The notes below the pieces were generated by a model. That model was given only the letters and a program-made list of their open reading frames with translations. It did not search any database and was not told the DNA's origin. From positions 7,308,276 to 7,372,275 of the forward strand of contig WNKI01000002.1 in the NCBI GenBank assembly GCA_015350385.1: a DNA stretch of 64,000 bases, read 5' to 3'. Below, piece by piece: positions 24,081-32,746 of this stretch (its first letter is position 1; the number at the start of each line of letters is the position of its first letter). Source of the stretch: Aculops lycopersici. Its lineage: Eukaryota > Arthropoda > Arachnida > Trombidiformes > Eriophyidae. A program made the translations under genes and the position numbers.

Positions 24081-25070
24081 ATGAGTAAGTTAATTAATTC
24101 AACTAGACAAACTAGGATCAACCTATTAGATTTTGTCAAAAGTGGACGACTTTTTCCAACACCAACAAGTGTAAACAGGACAATCACAACCATGAGTTCT
24201 GCAAATTTTCAGGAACAAGTCAAGCAACTAGCTAGTGATTATGAGAGGAACGGATATGGAGTTTTTAAAAATTTCCTCACTGAGACAGAAGTCATCTCTC
24301 TGAGACAGGAGAGCTCGAGATTAATCAGAGAAGAGTCGAAGAGGGATGGAAAAAGGCAAATTTTTGGCAATGAATTCAACATGAAGAGTAGGTATTTTCT
24401 AGAATCTGCCGATCAAATTTGCTACTTCTTCGAAAAAGAAGCCTTCGACCTGCAAACTCTAGAGCTCAAAGTTCCAGAGGAGCAAAGTGTTGCAAAAATT
24501 GCACATGCCTTGCATTGCTTGAACCCTGTCTTCAAGGACATAACAACCAACTCTAAGGTCCAAGAGGTATTCAAATCGATCGGTTTCGTGGATCCTCGTG
24601 TAGCTCAATCTATGGTGATCTTTAAGAATCCACAAGTTGGTGGTGCTTATACACCCCACCAAGATGCGTCCTTCCTCTACACTGAGCCTTTACAACTCGC
24701 AGGAATTTGGCTAGCTCTTGATGATGCAACACCCGAAAATGGATGTCTGGAGTTCATTCCAGGTTCTCACAAGTGGCCTCTATATAGACGATTTGTGAGA
24801 ACTAACAACACCGAAGACGGCCAAGATTTGTTAGAGTGGACGGCGCCGGTGCATGAGTTTGATGATCATGCCTTCGTCAAGGTACCAGTCAAAAAGGGCG
24901 ACATGGTTTTGATACACGGATTGGTTGTCCATCGAAGTGCTGCAAACAAATCACAGAAGTCTCGATGGATCTACACCTTCCATGCTTTCGACAAGGGGAG
25001 AAGCACCTACTCAGACAAGAACTGGCTTCAACCAGTCGTCAGGGATTCTTTTACACCTATCTACACTTGA
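24081..25070 (+). CDS. PHYHD1: Phytanoyl-CoA dioxygenase domain-containing protein 1-like
   Basis: Fe(II)/2-oxoglutarate-dependent dioxygenase of the PHYH family, closest in length and motifs to PHYHD1. 329 aa from the first ATG. The iron triad is complete: H193 and D195 in TPHQDASF and H284 in LVVHRSAANKS, with R295 (SRWIYTFHAF) for 2-oxoglutarate. Other family landmarks are GIWLALDDATPENGCLEFIPG and the SHKWPL loop. Vertebrate PHYHD1 starts near the second ATG here (24192, good context ACAACCATGA), which would give 292 aa. The extra 37 residues are basic and Ser/Thr-rich and could be a mitochondrial presequence if the first ATG is used. Single exon, AATAAA 39 bp after the stop. The physiological substrate is not known with confidence for this family. 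Confidence 0.92.
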   Translation: MSKLINSTRQTRINLLDFVKSGRLFPTPTSVNRTITTMSSANFQEQVKQLASDYERNGYGVFKNFLTETEVISLRQESSRLIREESKRDGKRQIFGNEFNMKSRYFLESADQICYFFEKEAFDLQTLELKVPEEQSVAKIAHALHCLNPVFKDITTNSKVQEVFKSIGFVDPRVAQSMVIFKNPQVGGAYTPHQDASFLYTEPLQLAGIWLALDDATPENGCLEFIPGSHKWPLYRRFVRTNNTEDGQDLLEWTAPVHEFDDHAFVKVPVKKGDMVLIHGLVVHRSAANKSQKSRWIYTFHAFDKGRSTYSDKNWLQPVVRDSFTPIYT

Positions 25071-25571
25071 TGTTGCTGGATGGTTGCTGGTCAATTAATC
25101 AGATTATCTAATAAAATACTTAGTTTTGCTACATGAAATGTATAATTACTACATCCGCGCTCACTGATCTAACATTCAACTTTATCTACACTCGGTTGAT
25201 ATAAAAGTGTAATGCAAGCAGCAGCTATCTTGAGCTCCTCTATGATGTTGACTATCATGAGGCTTATAATGATAATCTTGTTAGGTAGGTTCGCCTCGTT
25301 CAACTGTTTTTCTATATCTATACCTATCTATGTACATCAAATATCATTCTGTTCCTCTAAAAAGGCTAGGGTTTTGTTGGGGGCATCGTGGGTGAGAGGT
25401 TATCTGGACAAACTTCATTCTCGAAAAGTTAGAGTCAGAATTTTATTCCTTAGATGCTTTCGATGATGATGATAATAGTAATAATATTAGGTGCTTTTCA
25501 TTTTGTGGTATCCCTCTACGTTCTCTGTCTTGTCTTAGATAGAATATAGATATAGATTTAGATGGATAAAG
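25071..25571. other. Intergenic between the dioxygenase and zinc-finger genes
   Basis: Contains the dioxygenase 3' UTR. A TATAAAA at about 25200 precedes a short hydrophobic frame (ATG 25242) ending in a donor-like GGTAGGT. This could be a first exon, but no partner exon was found. Confidence 0.5.
25110..25115 (+). terminator. AATAAA poly(A) signal
   Basis: Canonical hexamer 39 bp after the stop of the PHYHD1-like gene. Confidence 0.6.
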
Positions 25572-26255
25572 TTAATCATTTCTTTCCGTTTGGCTTGTAT
25601 TGGGCATCACTTGCAATATTGATCCAAGACTGTTCAATTGCTCGGAATGCTTCTTGGATATGTGTACCTGCATGTGACGAGATCGTCGGGCACTATACTC
25701 GCACCCGTAAAATTGACACTTCATACTTGGTGGTTTATGTACAGCAAGCCTATGGCCTCTAAGTTGGCCGTTGTTTTTAAATTTCTTTCCACAGATTATA
25801 GTTCTACCATCTGTTTTCATCTCATATAAGCAAGTAAAGGGTCTCTCATCAGAATGTGTCGCTCTATGATCGGCTAAACTTTGATCATTTACAAATCTCT
25901 TACCACACCCGGGGACATCGCATGAGAATGGTTTATCTCCTGCGTGCCTCTGCAAATGCTCCCTAAGACACCTCCGACTTGAGAGACTTTTTCCACAAAT
26001 GTGGCACCTATGATTGCCTTCACGTTGTGGTGGTTGGGTAAAGGGTATACATTGCGCGGCTCTAGCCACTAAATGATTTGTATGCACTACCTTATGCTTG
26101 TTCATCTCTTGATAACTTACAAAATAGGCCCCGCAACCCTGAATCTCGCATGGAATAAATCGTACCGGATCCGATTGTTGTGTTGTGACATATTGGAGTT
26201 GTTGTTGCTGAATAGTCGCTGTTGTTGTGTCCGATTTACGGAGGTTGTCATCCAT
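25572..26255 (-). CDS. C2H2 zinc-finger protein (five fingers)
   Basis: 227-aa, single-exon protein made almost wholly of C2H2 fingers, so probably a nuclear DNA- or RNA-binding protein. After a Gln/Thr-rich N-terminus of about 35 residues the fingers are: CEIQGC...HKVVH, CHIC...HLQRH, CDVPGC...HRATH, a long-loop finger C-x11-C (CLYEMKTDGRTIIC)...HRLAVH, and CQFYGC...HISKKH. The linkers AGDKPF and SDERPF between fingers 2-4 are near the canonical TGEKPF and favour DNA binding. C-x4-C spacing in fingers 1, 3 and 5 is TFIIIA/GLI/ZIC-like. I cannot assign an orthologue. It is divergent from the DHHC gene 1.3 kb away. Confidence 0.85.
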   Translation of the reverse strand: MDDNLRKSDTTTATIQQQQLQYVTTQQSDPVRFIPCEIQGCGAYFVSYQEMNKHKVVHTNHLVARAAQCIPFTQPPQREGNHRCHICGKSLSSRRCLREHLQRHAGDKPFSCDVPGCGKRFVNDQSLADHRATHSDERPFTCLYEMKTDGRTIICGKKFKNNGQLRGHRLAVHKPPSMKCQFYGCEYSARRSRHMQVHISKKHSEQLNSLGSILQVMPNTSQTERND

Positions 26256-27576
26256 ATTCTTAATAAAGGGTAGCTTTCAATGAATGCTGCTGATAGTGGT
26301 GTTGTTTGTATTGGTAATAATGATGATAAGTACATGTAATGTCAATGTATAATGTTAATAAAGATAATAGATAAACAATAGATTGATGATAGATCAATAT
26401 CATACCATGTTCACAATGATGATAATTGGGGTAGATTAATAATCAAAATCTATACCTATATCCTTTAGCTTCTTCTTGCTCTTGGTCCTCTTCTTCGTTC
26501 AGTAGCAAGCGAATTATTCAGCATCTTTGTAACAGGCCCAGAAAATTCACACCAATACCACGACCAACGTATATTCCATGAACAACGCATGCCAATTTTT
26601 TGCCTCTGTCCACCATTCCCATTTCTTTTTCCCCGCGTAGAGACAGAGTCGTGATGTTCAAACGAGGCTGTGTGTCGCACGCCCACAGCCCGAAGCTGTG
26701 AGCCAAATGGTTGACTCTCGCAGCTGCTCGGCGTTTGAATCTCATACACGGCTGTGAACAGTGCCAACAGGTTTGGGCTGACCGTAGCGTTCGATGCTAC
26801 ATTAAAAAGTGCAGCTCGCAACAAATTCTGGTTTACAGCTGTTGGAGCAAACTCCACAGCCCTCGGCAGTATTGAAACACGTGGGGCTGATTTTATCGTG
26901 GTCTACGGCTGACTCGGAGGCTTTCAACTCTCTGTGGTAGTTGCTGCACATACAGAGGCAACAGCGACGGCAACAGCAGCCTTCAAAATCGCAATCGTCA
27001 AAGAGCCAAAGAAAAACAACATTCAATATGCGAACAGTCCAATAATTAAACTAACATCCTTCAATGGGATTCTTCAATATATTCCTGTCCTTCAATTTCG
27101 CTACACTCCAAGCCGAAAAGCCAAATCTCTCTCACTCTTTGCTTTTTGGATTCCCCATAATAAGGTCAATCACAGTCTAAATTTTGTTTGGTTTGTGTTT
27201 CAGAAAAACAAAATTTGCATCTGGCTGGTGGTGTACAGCAAATACATTTTTGCGCACCCATCGAGATAATAGAATATCGATGAGAATAATATATCTCTCA
27301 ACATTATTATCAATCATCTCGCCCTAGATGACTAAGTCATCTAACTCGGTTCCCACTATTTCCAGAAAATTAATTTTCCATCAAGATCTGCTGTTTTGAT
27401 GGCAACCAATCAAATTGTAACCAGGCACACCCTAATGAACTTATCCTTTTATTAACTCGGGTTACCTACCAATTTACCCTCCATCATACCTCCAGCTCAT
27501 ATAAAATTGATTAAAAATCAGCTATTAGTAGGTCAACACCTCAGTAACTAACGAACTAGACTAACAAGACTGTATC
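26256..27576. other. Intergenic, zinc-finger / DHHC divergent promoter region
   Basis: No recognisable gene. TATAAAA at 27500-27506 followed by an arthropod-type TCAGT initiator at 27541 may be the DHHC core promoter, although the spacing (about 43 bp) is longer than usual. Confidence 0.5.
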
Positions 27577-28602
27577 ATGTCTAAAACAAGAACTTGCCTA
27601 GGACTAGTAATATCTGCAACGAAATGGCTGCCAGTATTATTGACCTGCACCATATTCACTTGGGGCTGGTATGCTTATACCTTTCAGGTAGTATTATTTA
27701 GTATGAACTCAATGGTGCAACAAATAATTTGTCTAGTGATATTCCACATCCTTTTCGTATTTGCATTCTGGTCATATTTACAAACCATCTTCGGCTCGAC
27801 TGGCCGGATACCAAGCAATTTTGAGATACCTCCGGAGGTTAGCGAAGATTTAGCTAAGGCCTCAACCCACGAGCAAAGAGAAGAGATTTTATCATATTTA
27901 GTCAAGAAGAATGATTTACCTGTCTCGTGCAGAACCTACAATGGCGGTATTAGATATTGTGAGAAATGCAACATCATCAAGCCAGATAGGTGTCACCATT
28001 GTAGCATTTGTGGGGCTTGCATCTTAAAAATGGACCACCACTGTCCTTGGATCAACAACTGTGTGTCTTTTAACAATTATAAATTCTTTGTATTATTCCT
28101 CGGCTACACCTTTGCCTTATGCGTCTTCACCGGCGCTACTACCTTTCCCTACTTCCTCAAGTTCTGGAATCTAGCTGATATGAAACCAGTTAATAATGGA
28201 ACAACAACAATGACGACAGCTGACAACAATATGACCACCTTGGAGCAACCAACAAATACTGATACTAATCCTCATGAAATACAAAGCATCGTGCCATTTG
28301 GTGTCAAGTTTCATATATTATTCTTATTTTTTGTAACAACCATGTTAGCCATGGGTGTAATGTGTTTATTCATCTATCACATCCATCTACTTTTGCAAAA
28401 TCGATCAACACTGGAAGCGTTTAGGCCACCTCTCATGACCTATGGTCCAGATAGAAATGCCTTCAATTTAGGAAAGAAAGAGAATTGTAATCAATTATTT
28501 GGGAGGAACAAGTTGCTCTGGTTAGTGCCTATATTCACAACAGAGGGTAGTGGGTACTCCTATGATCAACGACCCAATATGGAATCATTAGCTTTGGTTT
28601 AA
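27577..28602 (+). CDS. DHHC palmitoyltransferase (ZDHHC15/2/20 type)
   Basis: Membrane S-acyltransferase that moves palmitate from CoA to protein cysteines, usually at Golgi, endosome or plasma membrane. 341 aa, single exon. Four membrane segments are expected, near residues 15-35, 48-68, 166-188 and 240-262. The cytosolic Cys-rich domain begins YCEKCNIIKPDRCHHCSIC and carries DHHC with catalytic C156 followed by PWINNC. Downstream are the STLEAFRPP segment (the TTxE-like motif) and the PaCCT-like end (FNLGKKENCNQLFG...LLWLVPIF). Both fit the ZDHHC2/15/20 group. The loop between the third and fourth membrane segments holds a Thr/Asn-rich insert (about 207-232) unlike vertebrate members. Confidence 0.93.
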   Translation: MSKTRTCLGLVISATKWLPVLLTCTIFTWGWYAYTFQVVLFSMNSMVQQIICLVIFHILFVFAFWSYLQTIFGSTGRIPSNFEIPPEVSEDLAKASTHEQREEILSYLVKKNDLPVSCRTYNGGIRYCEKCNIIKPDRCHHCSICGACILKMDHHCPWINNCVSFNNYKFFVLFLGYTFALCVFTGATTFPYFLKFWNLADMKPVNNGTTTMTTADNNMTTLEQPTNTDTNPHEIQSIVPFGVKFHILFLFFVTTMLAMGVMCLFIYHIHLLLQNRSTLEAFRPPLMTYGPDRNAFNLGKKENCNQLFGRNKLLWLVPIFTTEGSGYSYDQRPNMESLALV

Positions 28603-29269
28603 GTCTGTCTGATCTATTCTAACGTAACGACCACCACCCAGATAATCACCTGTAAACCTCTGAGAATAAATTTTACAAGAGTGTATGTAAATAAAAGACT
28701 GAGCAAGTTGATTGATCCTACACAATCTATCTTGAGTAGATTGAACCTACAACAATTGGTGTGGTGATGAAATTAGAAATTTATAATTTTCTTCTCTGAG
28801 CAGCTTGCTGTCAGGTAAGTTGTGTAACGCGAGAATGCTCATTTTGAGCGAAATGTTTAAATCGCGCTCTGTGCGTTCATGCTGTGCAACCATTTCGTAA
28901 ATAAACCATACTTACGTTTCAGCAATCCACGAATTACATCAATTACGAATCTACAGATCTTAATGAAATTAGGCACAAGAAAGCTCTGCGCATAGAAGAT
29001 CTGACAGTTACCTGGTGAGCAAAAAGATAAAAAGCTGAGCCTTGAATCCAGCTAGGGGAAACCAATATTAGCTTTGCGCCCCCCAGCTCAGGCTACACAT
29101 GGGGATCATTAATGGTTCACATGTGCATTATTGAAGATAGATACAAAATTTTTGGGATTGGCTGTAGGATGGAAAATGTGGCATTACAGCAAATGCTAAT
29201 CTATTTGTAACTTGACAACTAATGCTGACCATTTATATTCCGTGGATGTATTGATGATATTCCAACAAG
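28603..29269. other. Intergenic between DHHC and TVP23 genes
   Basis: Carries two AATAAA signals (28665, 28690) ending the DHHC transcript. Otherwise nothing recognisable. Confidence 0.6.
28665..28670 (+). terminator. AATAAA poly(A) signal
   Basis: Canonical hexamer 62 bp after the DHHC stop; a second copy follows at 28690-28695. Confidence 0.6.
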
Positions 29270-29953
29270 ATGGGCCAGAATTCAAGTCAATTTAACGGGA
29301 AATTTCCAAATGATAACGAGGTGTTCTATCCAGGCGTAGGAGATGATCGCTTTAATAGGTTGCCTAATAAGAGGTTCAAACATCCAATGGCAGCATTATT
29401 CCATGTGATATTTAAATTTTTAGCATTGCTATTTTACCTGTTCGGTGGAATTTTCGGCCAGGATTTCATATCTACCTTTGTCGCAGTTATCCTTTTGATC
29501 TCAATGGACTTTTGGGTTGTCAAGAATGTGACAGGACGACTTCTTGCTGGACTGAGGTGGTCCAATTATATCGACGAAGAGGGAAACTCACATTGGATCT
29601 ATGAGAACAAAAACAAGATTGCAGAACAACAGTCCAGAGACGGACTCACAAACTTTCAACAAGAGATCGATGGTTCGAATGGCTCAGCGGACTCGTCCAT
29701 TTTCTGGACAGGACTCATACTTGCACCAACCTTCTGGGTCTTTCTAATGTTGGTGTCCATATTCAGGCTCAACATTCAATGGTTTATGCTCGTGACTTTA
29801 GCCTCAGTTCTATCGGTTTCGAATTTGTATGGTTATGTCCGGTGCCGCGTCGGAACAAGTGATATCAAGTCATCGCTAACGCAATTTGTTGCCAAGCAAG
29901 TATTTTACAATTTCATTACCGGTGGATCAAATAGCGGCAAGCCAGCAGCGTAG
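29270..29953 (+). CDS. TVP23B: TVP23 homologue, Golgi membrane protein
   Basis: 227-aa integral membrane protein of the TVP23 family, a conserved trans-Golgi vesicle protein (the yeast protein works with YIP4/YIP5 in trafficking). Diagnostic segments: FKHPMAALFHVIFKFLAL, MDFWVVKNVTGRLLAGLRW, EEGNSHWIYE and the C-terminal NLYGYVRCRVG. Four membrane segments are expected, near residues 42-60, 66-84, 142-164 and 167-188. The N-terminus is a short polar tail starting MGQNSS, a possible N-myristoylation sequence not usual for the family. Length agrees with vertebrate TVP23A/B. Single exon. Confidence 0.92.
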   Translation: MGQNSSQFNGKFPNDNEVFYPGVGDDRFNRLPNKRFKHPMAALFHVIFKFLALLFYLFGGIFGQDFISTFVAVILLISMDFWVVKNVTGRLLAGLRWSNYIDEEGNSHWIYENKNKIAEQQSRDGLTNFQQEIDGSNGSADSSIFWTGLILAPTFWVFLMLVSIFRLNIQWFMLVTLASVLSVSNLYGYVRCRVGTSDIKSSLTQFVAKQVFYNFITGGSNSGKPAA

Positions 29954-30142
29954 AGCTCGATTGGTCTAGAATCTGTTTCAAACCTGTGATAAATCAATTA
30001 CAATTTACAATGTTCGACACTCGAATTAGAAGTTGGTCGCGCCTTATTAGTGGATTACGCTCCTGATTTATTATTTGGTATCAATCACCGAGCTCAAAGG
30101 ATTTGTCTTGTCAAACTCAATGTTTCACTAAATCTCGACAAC
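29954..30142. other. 3' flank of TVP23
   Basis: Short non-coding stretch next to the transposase remnant; nothing else seen. Confidence 0.5.
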
Positions 30143-30310
30143 TTATTTCGAACCAATAGATTGAATCTCCGGCCCCATTCTTTGAATGACCCGAACCATG
30201 AGTCCGTGGATCTGTGTAAGTTTGCCGCCCCCGAGCCAGCTGAATATCCCGTACACCATCACACTTCCGCCGCCAAATTTGATTGTCTTGACAGAGCACT
30301 TGTCTTAGAA
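30143..30310 (-). mobile_element. Tc1-type transposase remnant
   Basis: The minus strand reads SVKTIKFGGGSVMVYGIFSW followed by LGGGKLTQIHGLM. This matches the catalytic-core segment of Tc1-like transposases (consensus K-hydrophilic-GGGSVMVWG-CFS...G-L..I-G-M). It then drifts and stops. The flanking catalytic regions, including the NDPKHTS block, are not recognisable, and I see no terminal repeats. It is a dead, truncated copy. Confidence 0.65.
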
Positions 30311-30799
30311 GTCCAATTAAATCTGGAAATACGAAACAATCAATCGAAATTCACTTCCTTCTACACCAAACACATAGTTGATTGCAGCCCATAAGCAGGC
30401 TAGCTATTTTTTACGAATGCTGGCACGCTTCCACTTCAATTTCCGGTCAGCAAACGAGTCTGCAGTCAGTGGAGCTTCCCAAAATAAAACTTATAGTTGT
30501 TCCGTCCAATGAGCTGATGGAACTTGCATGTGACATTGGCCTCACAAGGAAACACATGACTATGCTCATCTTGGATCTAGGCAAGTCATACATTAATCGA
30601 TTCAGCTTACCGAGCTGGGTTATATGTGAAATCGTTTCTTGCTTCTTTCACCCTAGTTACGAGATAAATAAGATCAAAATTCCAATCGCGCACCTCACTC
30701 TATGACGTTTTTCTTGGGTTTCTAGGGTTTTTTGAGTATTTTTCGGCCCCGTGCTTTCTCTATGAAGCGTAGAAAGCTTAAAGCCTCAATAATTCGTCA
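30311..30799. other. Unassigned stretch beside the transposase remnant
   Basis: On the minus strand near 30610-30680 a segment reads ISHITQLGKLNRLMYDLP, faintly like the helix-turn-helix linker of mariner transposases. Too weak to call, so the area may be decayed transposon. Confidence 0.3.
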
Positions 30800-31481
30800 A
30801 ATATCCAAAAGAAGCCTTAGAGACCTACAATTTTGGCTTTGCCATCCTGTTGATCTTATTGGTTGGCTTTAATGCAGCCAGCAAACAGTCGGCCGCTTTA
30901 TTGGTATTCTTCATCTCAATGATCCTCTGGCCTCGGTTGGCTCAATTGTGTTGCTTACCGTTTATGGTCTCGGTCATTCGCTTGAGAGATTTTTGACCAA
31001 GGAGATCTAAGGACAAATGTGACGTACAGCGATGAATAACAACTTGGATCCGTCGGTTAATTATGATGCAATTCAATCTATGGACTTTATCCAGGTTTAT
31101 ATTATAAGGTAAGTTTATATTCCTCTACTTTAGTATTCAAACAAACATTTGATCAAGGCACAGGTAAGCTAACCTTCTCAGAATGACAGTTGTCACACAA
31201 CTCGTTAGCCACAAACGACGCAAAATGTGGAACAACAACACCAACAGATGCGCTGTTGTGTCGCCTCCGACTTTACGGACTACCTGGCCTACCAACCACT
31301 TGTTACATAATCAGAGGCAACTTCCTCAATGCCCCTGGTTGTGGTCGGGCAATCAGGGAACTCTTTGAAATGGCGAGCGGTACCTGCAACCGGTTCCTCG
31401 GCGGCCAGTGTGCTAACAAGCCAACAGTCTACTACAATCCTCTCGGCTATCATGTTTTGCTCCATCAACCACTATCGAGCT
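30800..31481 (+). pseudogene. Decayed tetraspanin gene
   Basis: Pieces of a tetraspanin appear in the right order but in different frames. First is a TM2/TM3 block (GFAILLILLVGFNAASKQSA, then ALLVFFISMIL). A frame change at about 30925 leads to LASVGSIVLLTVYGLGHSLE and RFLTKEI. Then come TNVTYSD, NNLDPSVNYDAIQSMDFIQ and, after 31200, QQMRCCVASDFTDYLAYQ, where CC should be followed by G. The second-loop GC follows (NFLNAPGCGRAIRELFE), and finally a TM4-like stretch. At least four frameshifts and stops separate them. A donor-like AAG|GTAAGT at 31108 and acceptor TTCTCAG near 31180 could be a relic intron. TM1 was not found. Confidence 0.6.
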
Positions 31482-31877
31482 AACCCGCGGGCCGCGACCC
31501 GTCTCGCCTGCCATGATTGCCAACTTGTCAGCCCGCAACACGCCCACCCTCTACCAACAGGGACCGCGAAATCGGACGCTCATAGTAATCTAATTAGTTA
31601 TTCACTGTGACGAAAAGTACCATAACCATTTCTAAGTAACGGACAAAGATCTAGAAGACCACTGAAAACAAAACTGTAGAATGGAATAGATACCCAAGGA
31701 TCTCAAATAACTACGCACGTTTGAATGTGAAAAACGGCACCATACAGATTCGCGGTGCGAGCGAGAGAAAAATAAATGAGATTCAGCGACCCATTCGGAA
31801 AATATTACGAAAGAGATCCCATGTAGTTTATTGGGTTGGAATTGTAAGCAACTGTGATTATTATTGTCTTTATATCA
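31482..31877. other. Intergenic, upstream of the BLOC1S4-like gene
   Basis: Nothing recognisable apart from the presumed promoter of the next gene. Confidence 0.5.
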
Positions 31878-32555
31878 ATGATTGAAGCAACTGAGGTTGC
31901 AACAAAACTAGATGGAGGGCAGCAGCAACAGCTGGAATCCCTCGTGTCTAGTCCCGAGAAGGTTGAGGAGCTGGCCGCCGAGTTGGCAGAGGATTATGTC
32001 AAATATCTCTTCGTAGACACCACCGAGCAACAAAACAAAGTCGAGAGTTCTATTGAAGAATGTTTAGCTCACTTAGAGGAGATTTGTTCTGTTTTAGATG
32101 GATACCGACAGAAGAGTGGCAGTATAGGAAAGTTTGTCAAGACTATGAAAAGCAAAAGTGATACTTTGGAAGACTTATACAAGCACGTGGATGCAGTTGA
32201 ACAGTATACAAATGAAACAAATAACCTATTGGACCAACTAGACGAATTAATGAAAGATTTAGAGATCAACTCCAAATCGAATAGAAATGGTGTCAAGCAA
32301 ATCATGGACATGTTGCCTAAGATCTCTTTAGGTCTCCAGAGATTCAATTTGTTCGGTAACATAGGTGGATTTCTAGAGCAAAGTCGTCCAGCATATCTGG
32401 ACGATTCAGTAGTAGATGAGGAACCGACCATTCCGATCGAGGAGATTCTACAGAAGGTTTCTGTTATTAGACATAACCTCGAGGTAGCAACATCTCACCT
32501 AGAGGCCGAGCTGGGAAGTTTCACGACACCACTACCAGTGTCTTGCCATAGGTAG
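31878..32555 (+). CDS. BLOC1S4: BLOC-1 subunit 4 (cappuccino)-like protein
   Basis: 225-aa soluble coiled-coil protein. The ATG at 31878 is used; the upstream in-frame codons lack an ATG. The block from AEDYVKYLFVD through SSIEECLAHLEEICSVLDGY to the coiled coil ending LDELMKDLEI aligns with human BLOC1S4 as I remember it. The pattern is YaaxLL, then SLEDLLTRVDEFVGMLD, then YSRIDRLEAFV. A C-terminal LQRFNLFGNIGGFLEQ patch is like the FKKLLHTMNVPSLFS region. BLOC-1 is a cytosolic octamer for lysosome-related organelle and endosomal cargo sorting. The C-terminal helix after the acidic linker (about 178-215) is extra. The assignment is by eye on a divergent helical protein, so another BLOC-1 or coiled-coil family is possible. 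It converges on SINHCAF. Confidence 0.6.
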   Translation: MIEATEVATKLDGGQQQQLESLVSSPEKVEELAAELAEDYVKYLFVDTTEQQNKVESSIEECLAHLEEICSVLDGYRQKSGSIGKFVKTMKSKSDTLEDLYKHVDAVEQYTNETNNLLDQLDELMKDLEINSKSNRNGVKQIMDMLPKISLGLQRFNLFGNIGGFLEQSRPAYLDDSVVDEEPTIPIEEILQKVSVIRHNLEVATSHLEAELGSFTTPLPVSCHR

Positions 32556-32746
32556 TCTGGTGGGTTTAAGAATATGTACATAAATATACATTTGATCTCT
32601 TTTCTTTCTTTTTCTTATTACTATTCTTATTATTTTTATTATGTTTAATCTTCATCCATACCCATCTCTTTGTATAAATGTAGATGGTACTTTTGGGTGG
32701 TCTCTTAATGATACTCTATTATCGAGCGATTAACAGGTGAATCAAT

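Noticed and set aside
26465..26857. 130-codon minus-strand frame
   Set aside because: Basic, composition-biased and without an identifiable domain; overlapping alternative frames are of similar length.
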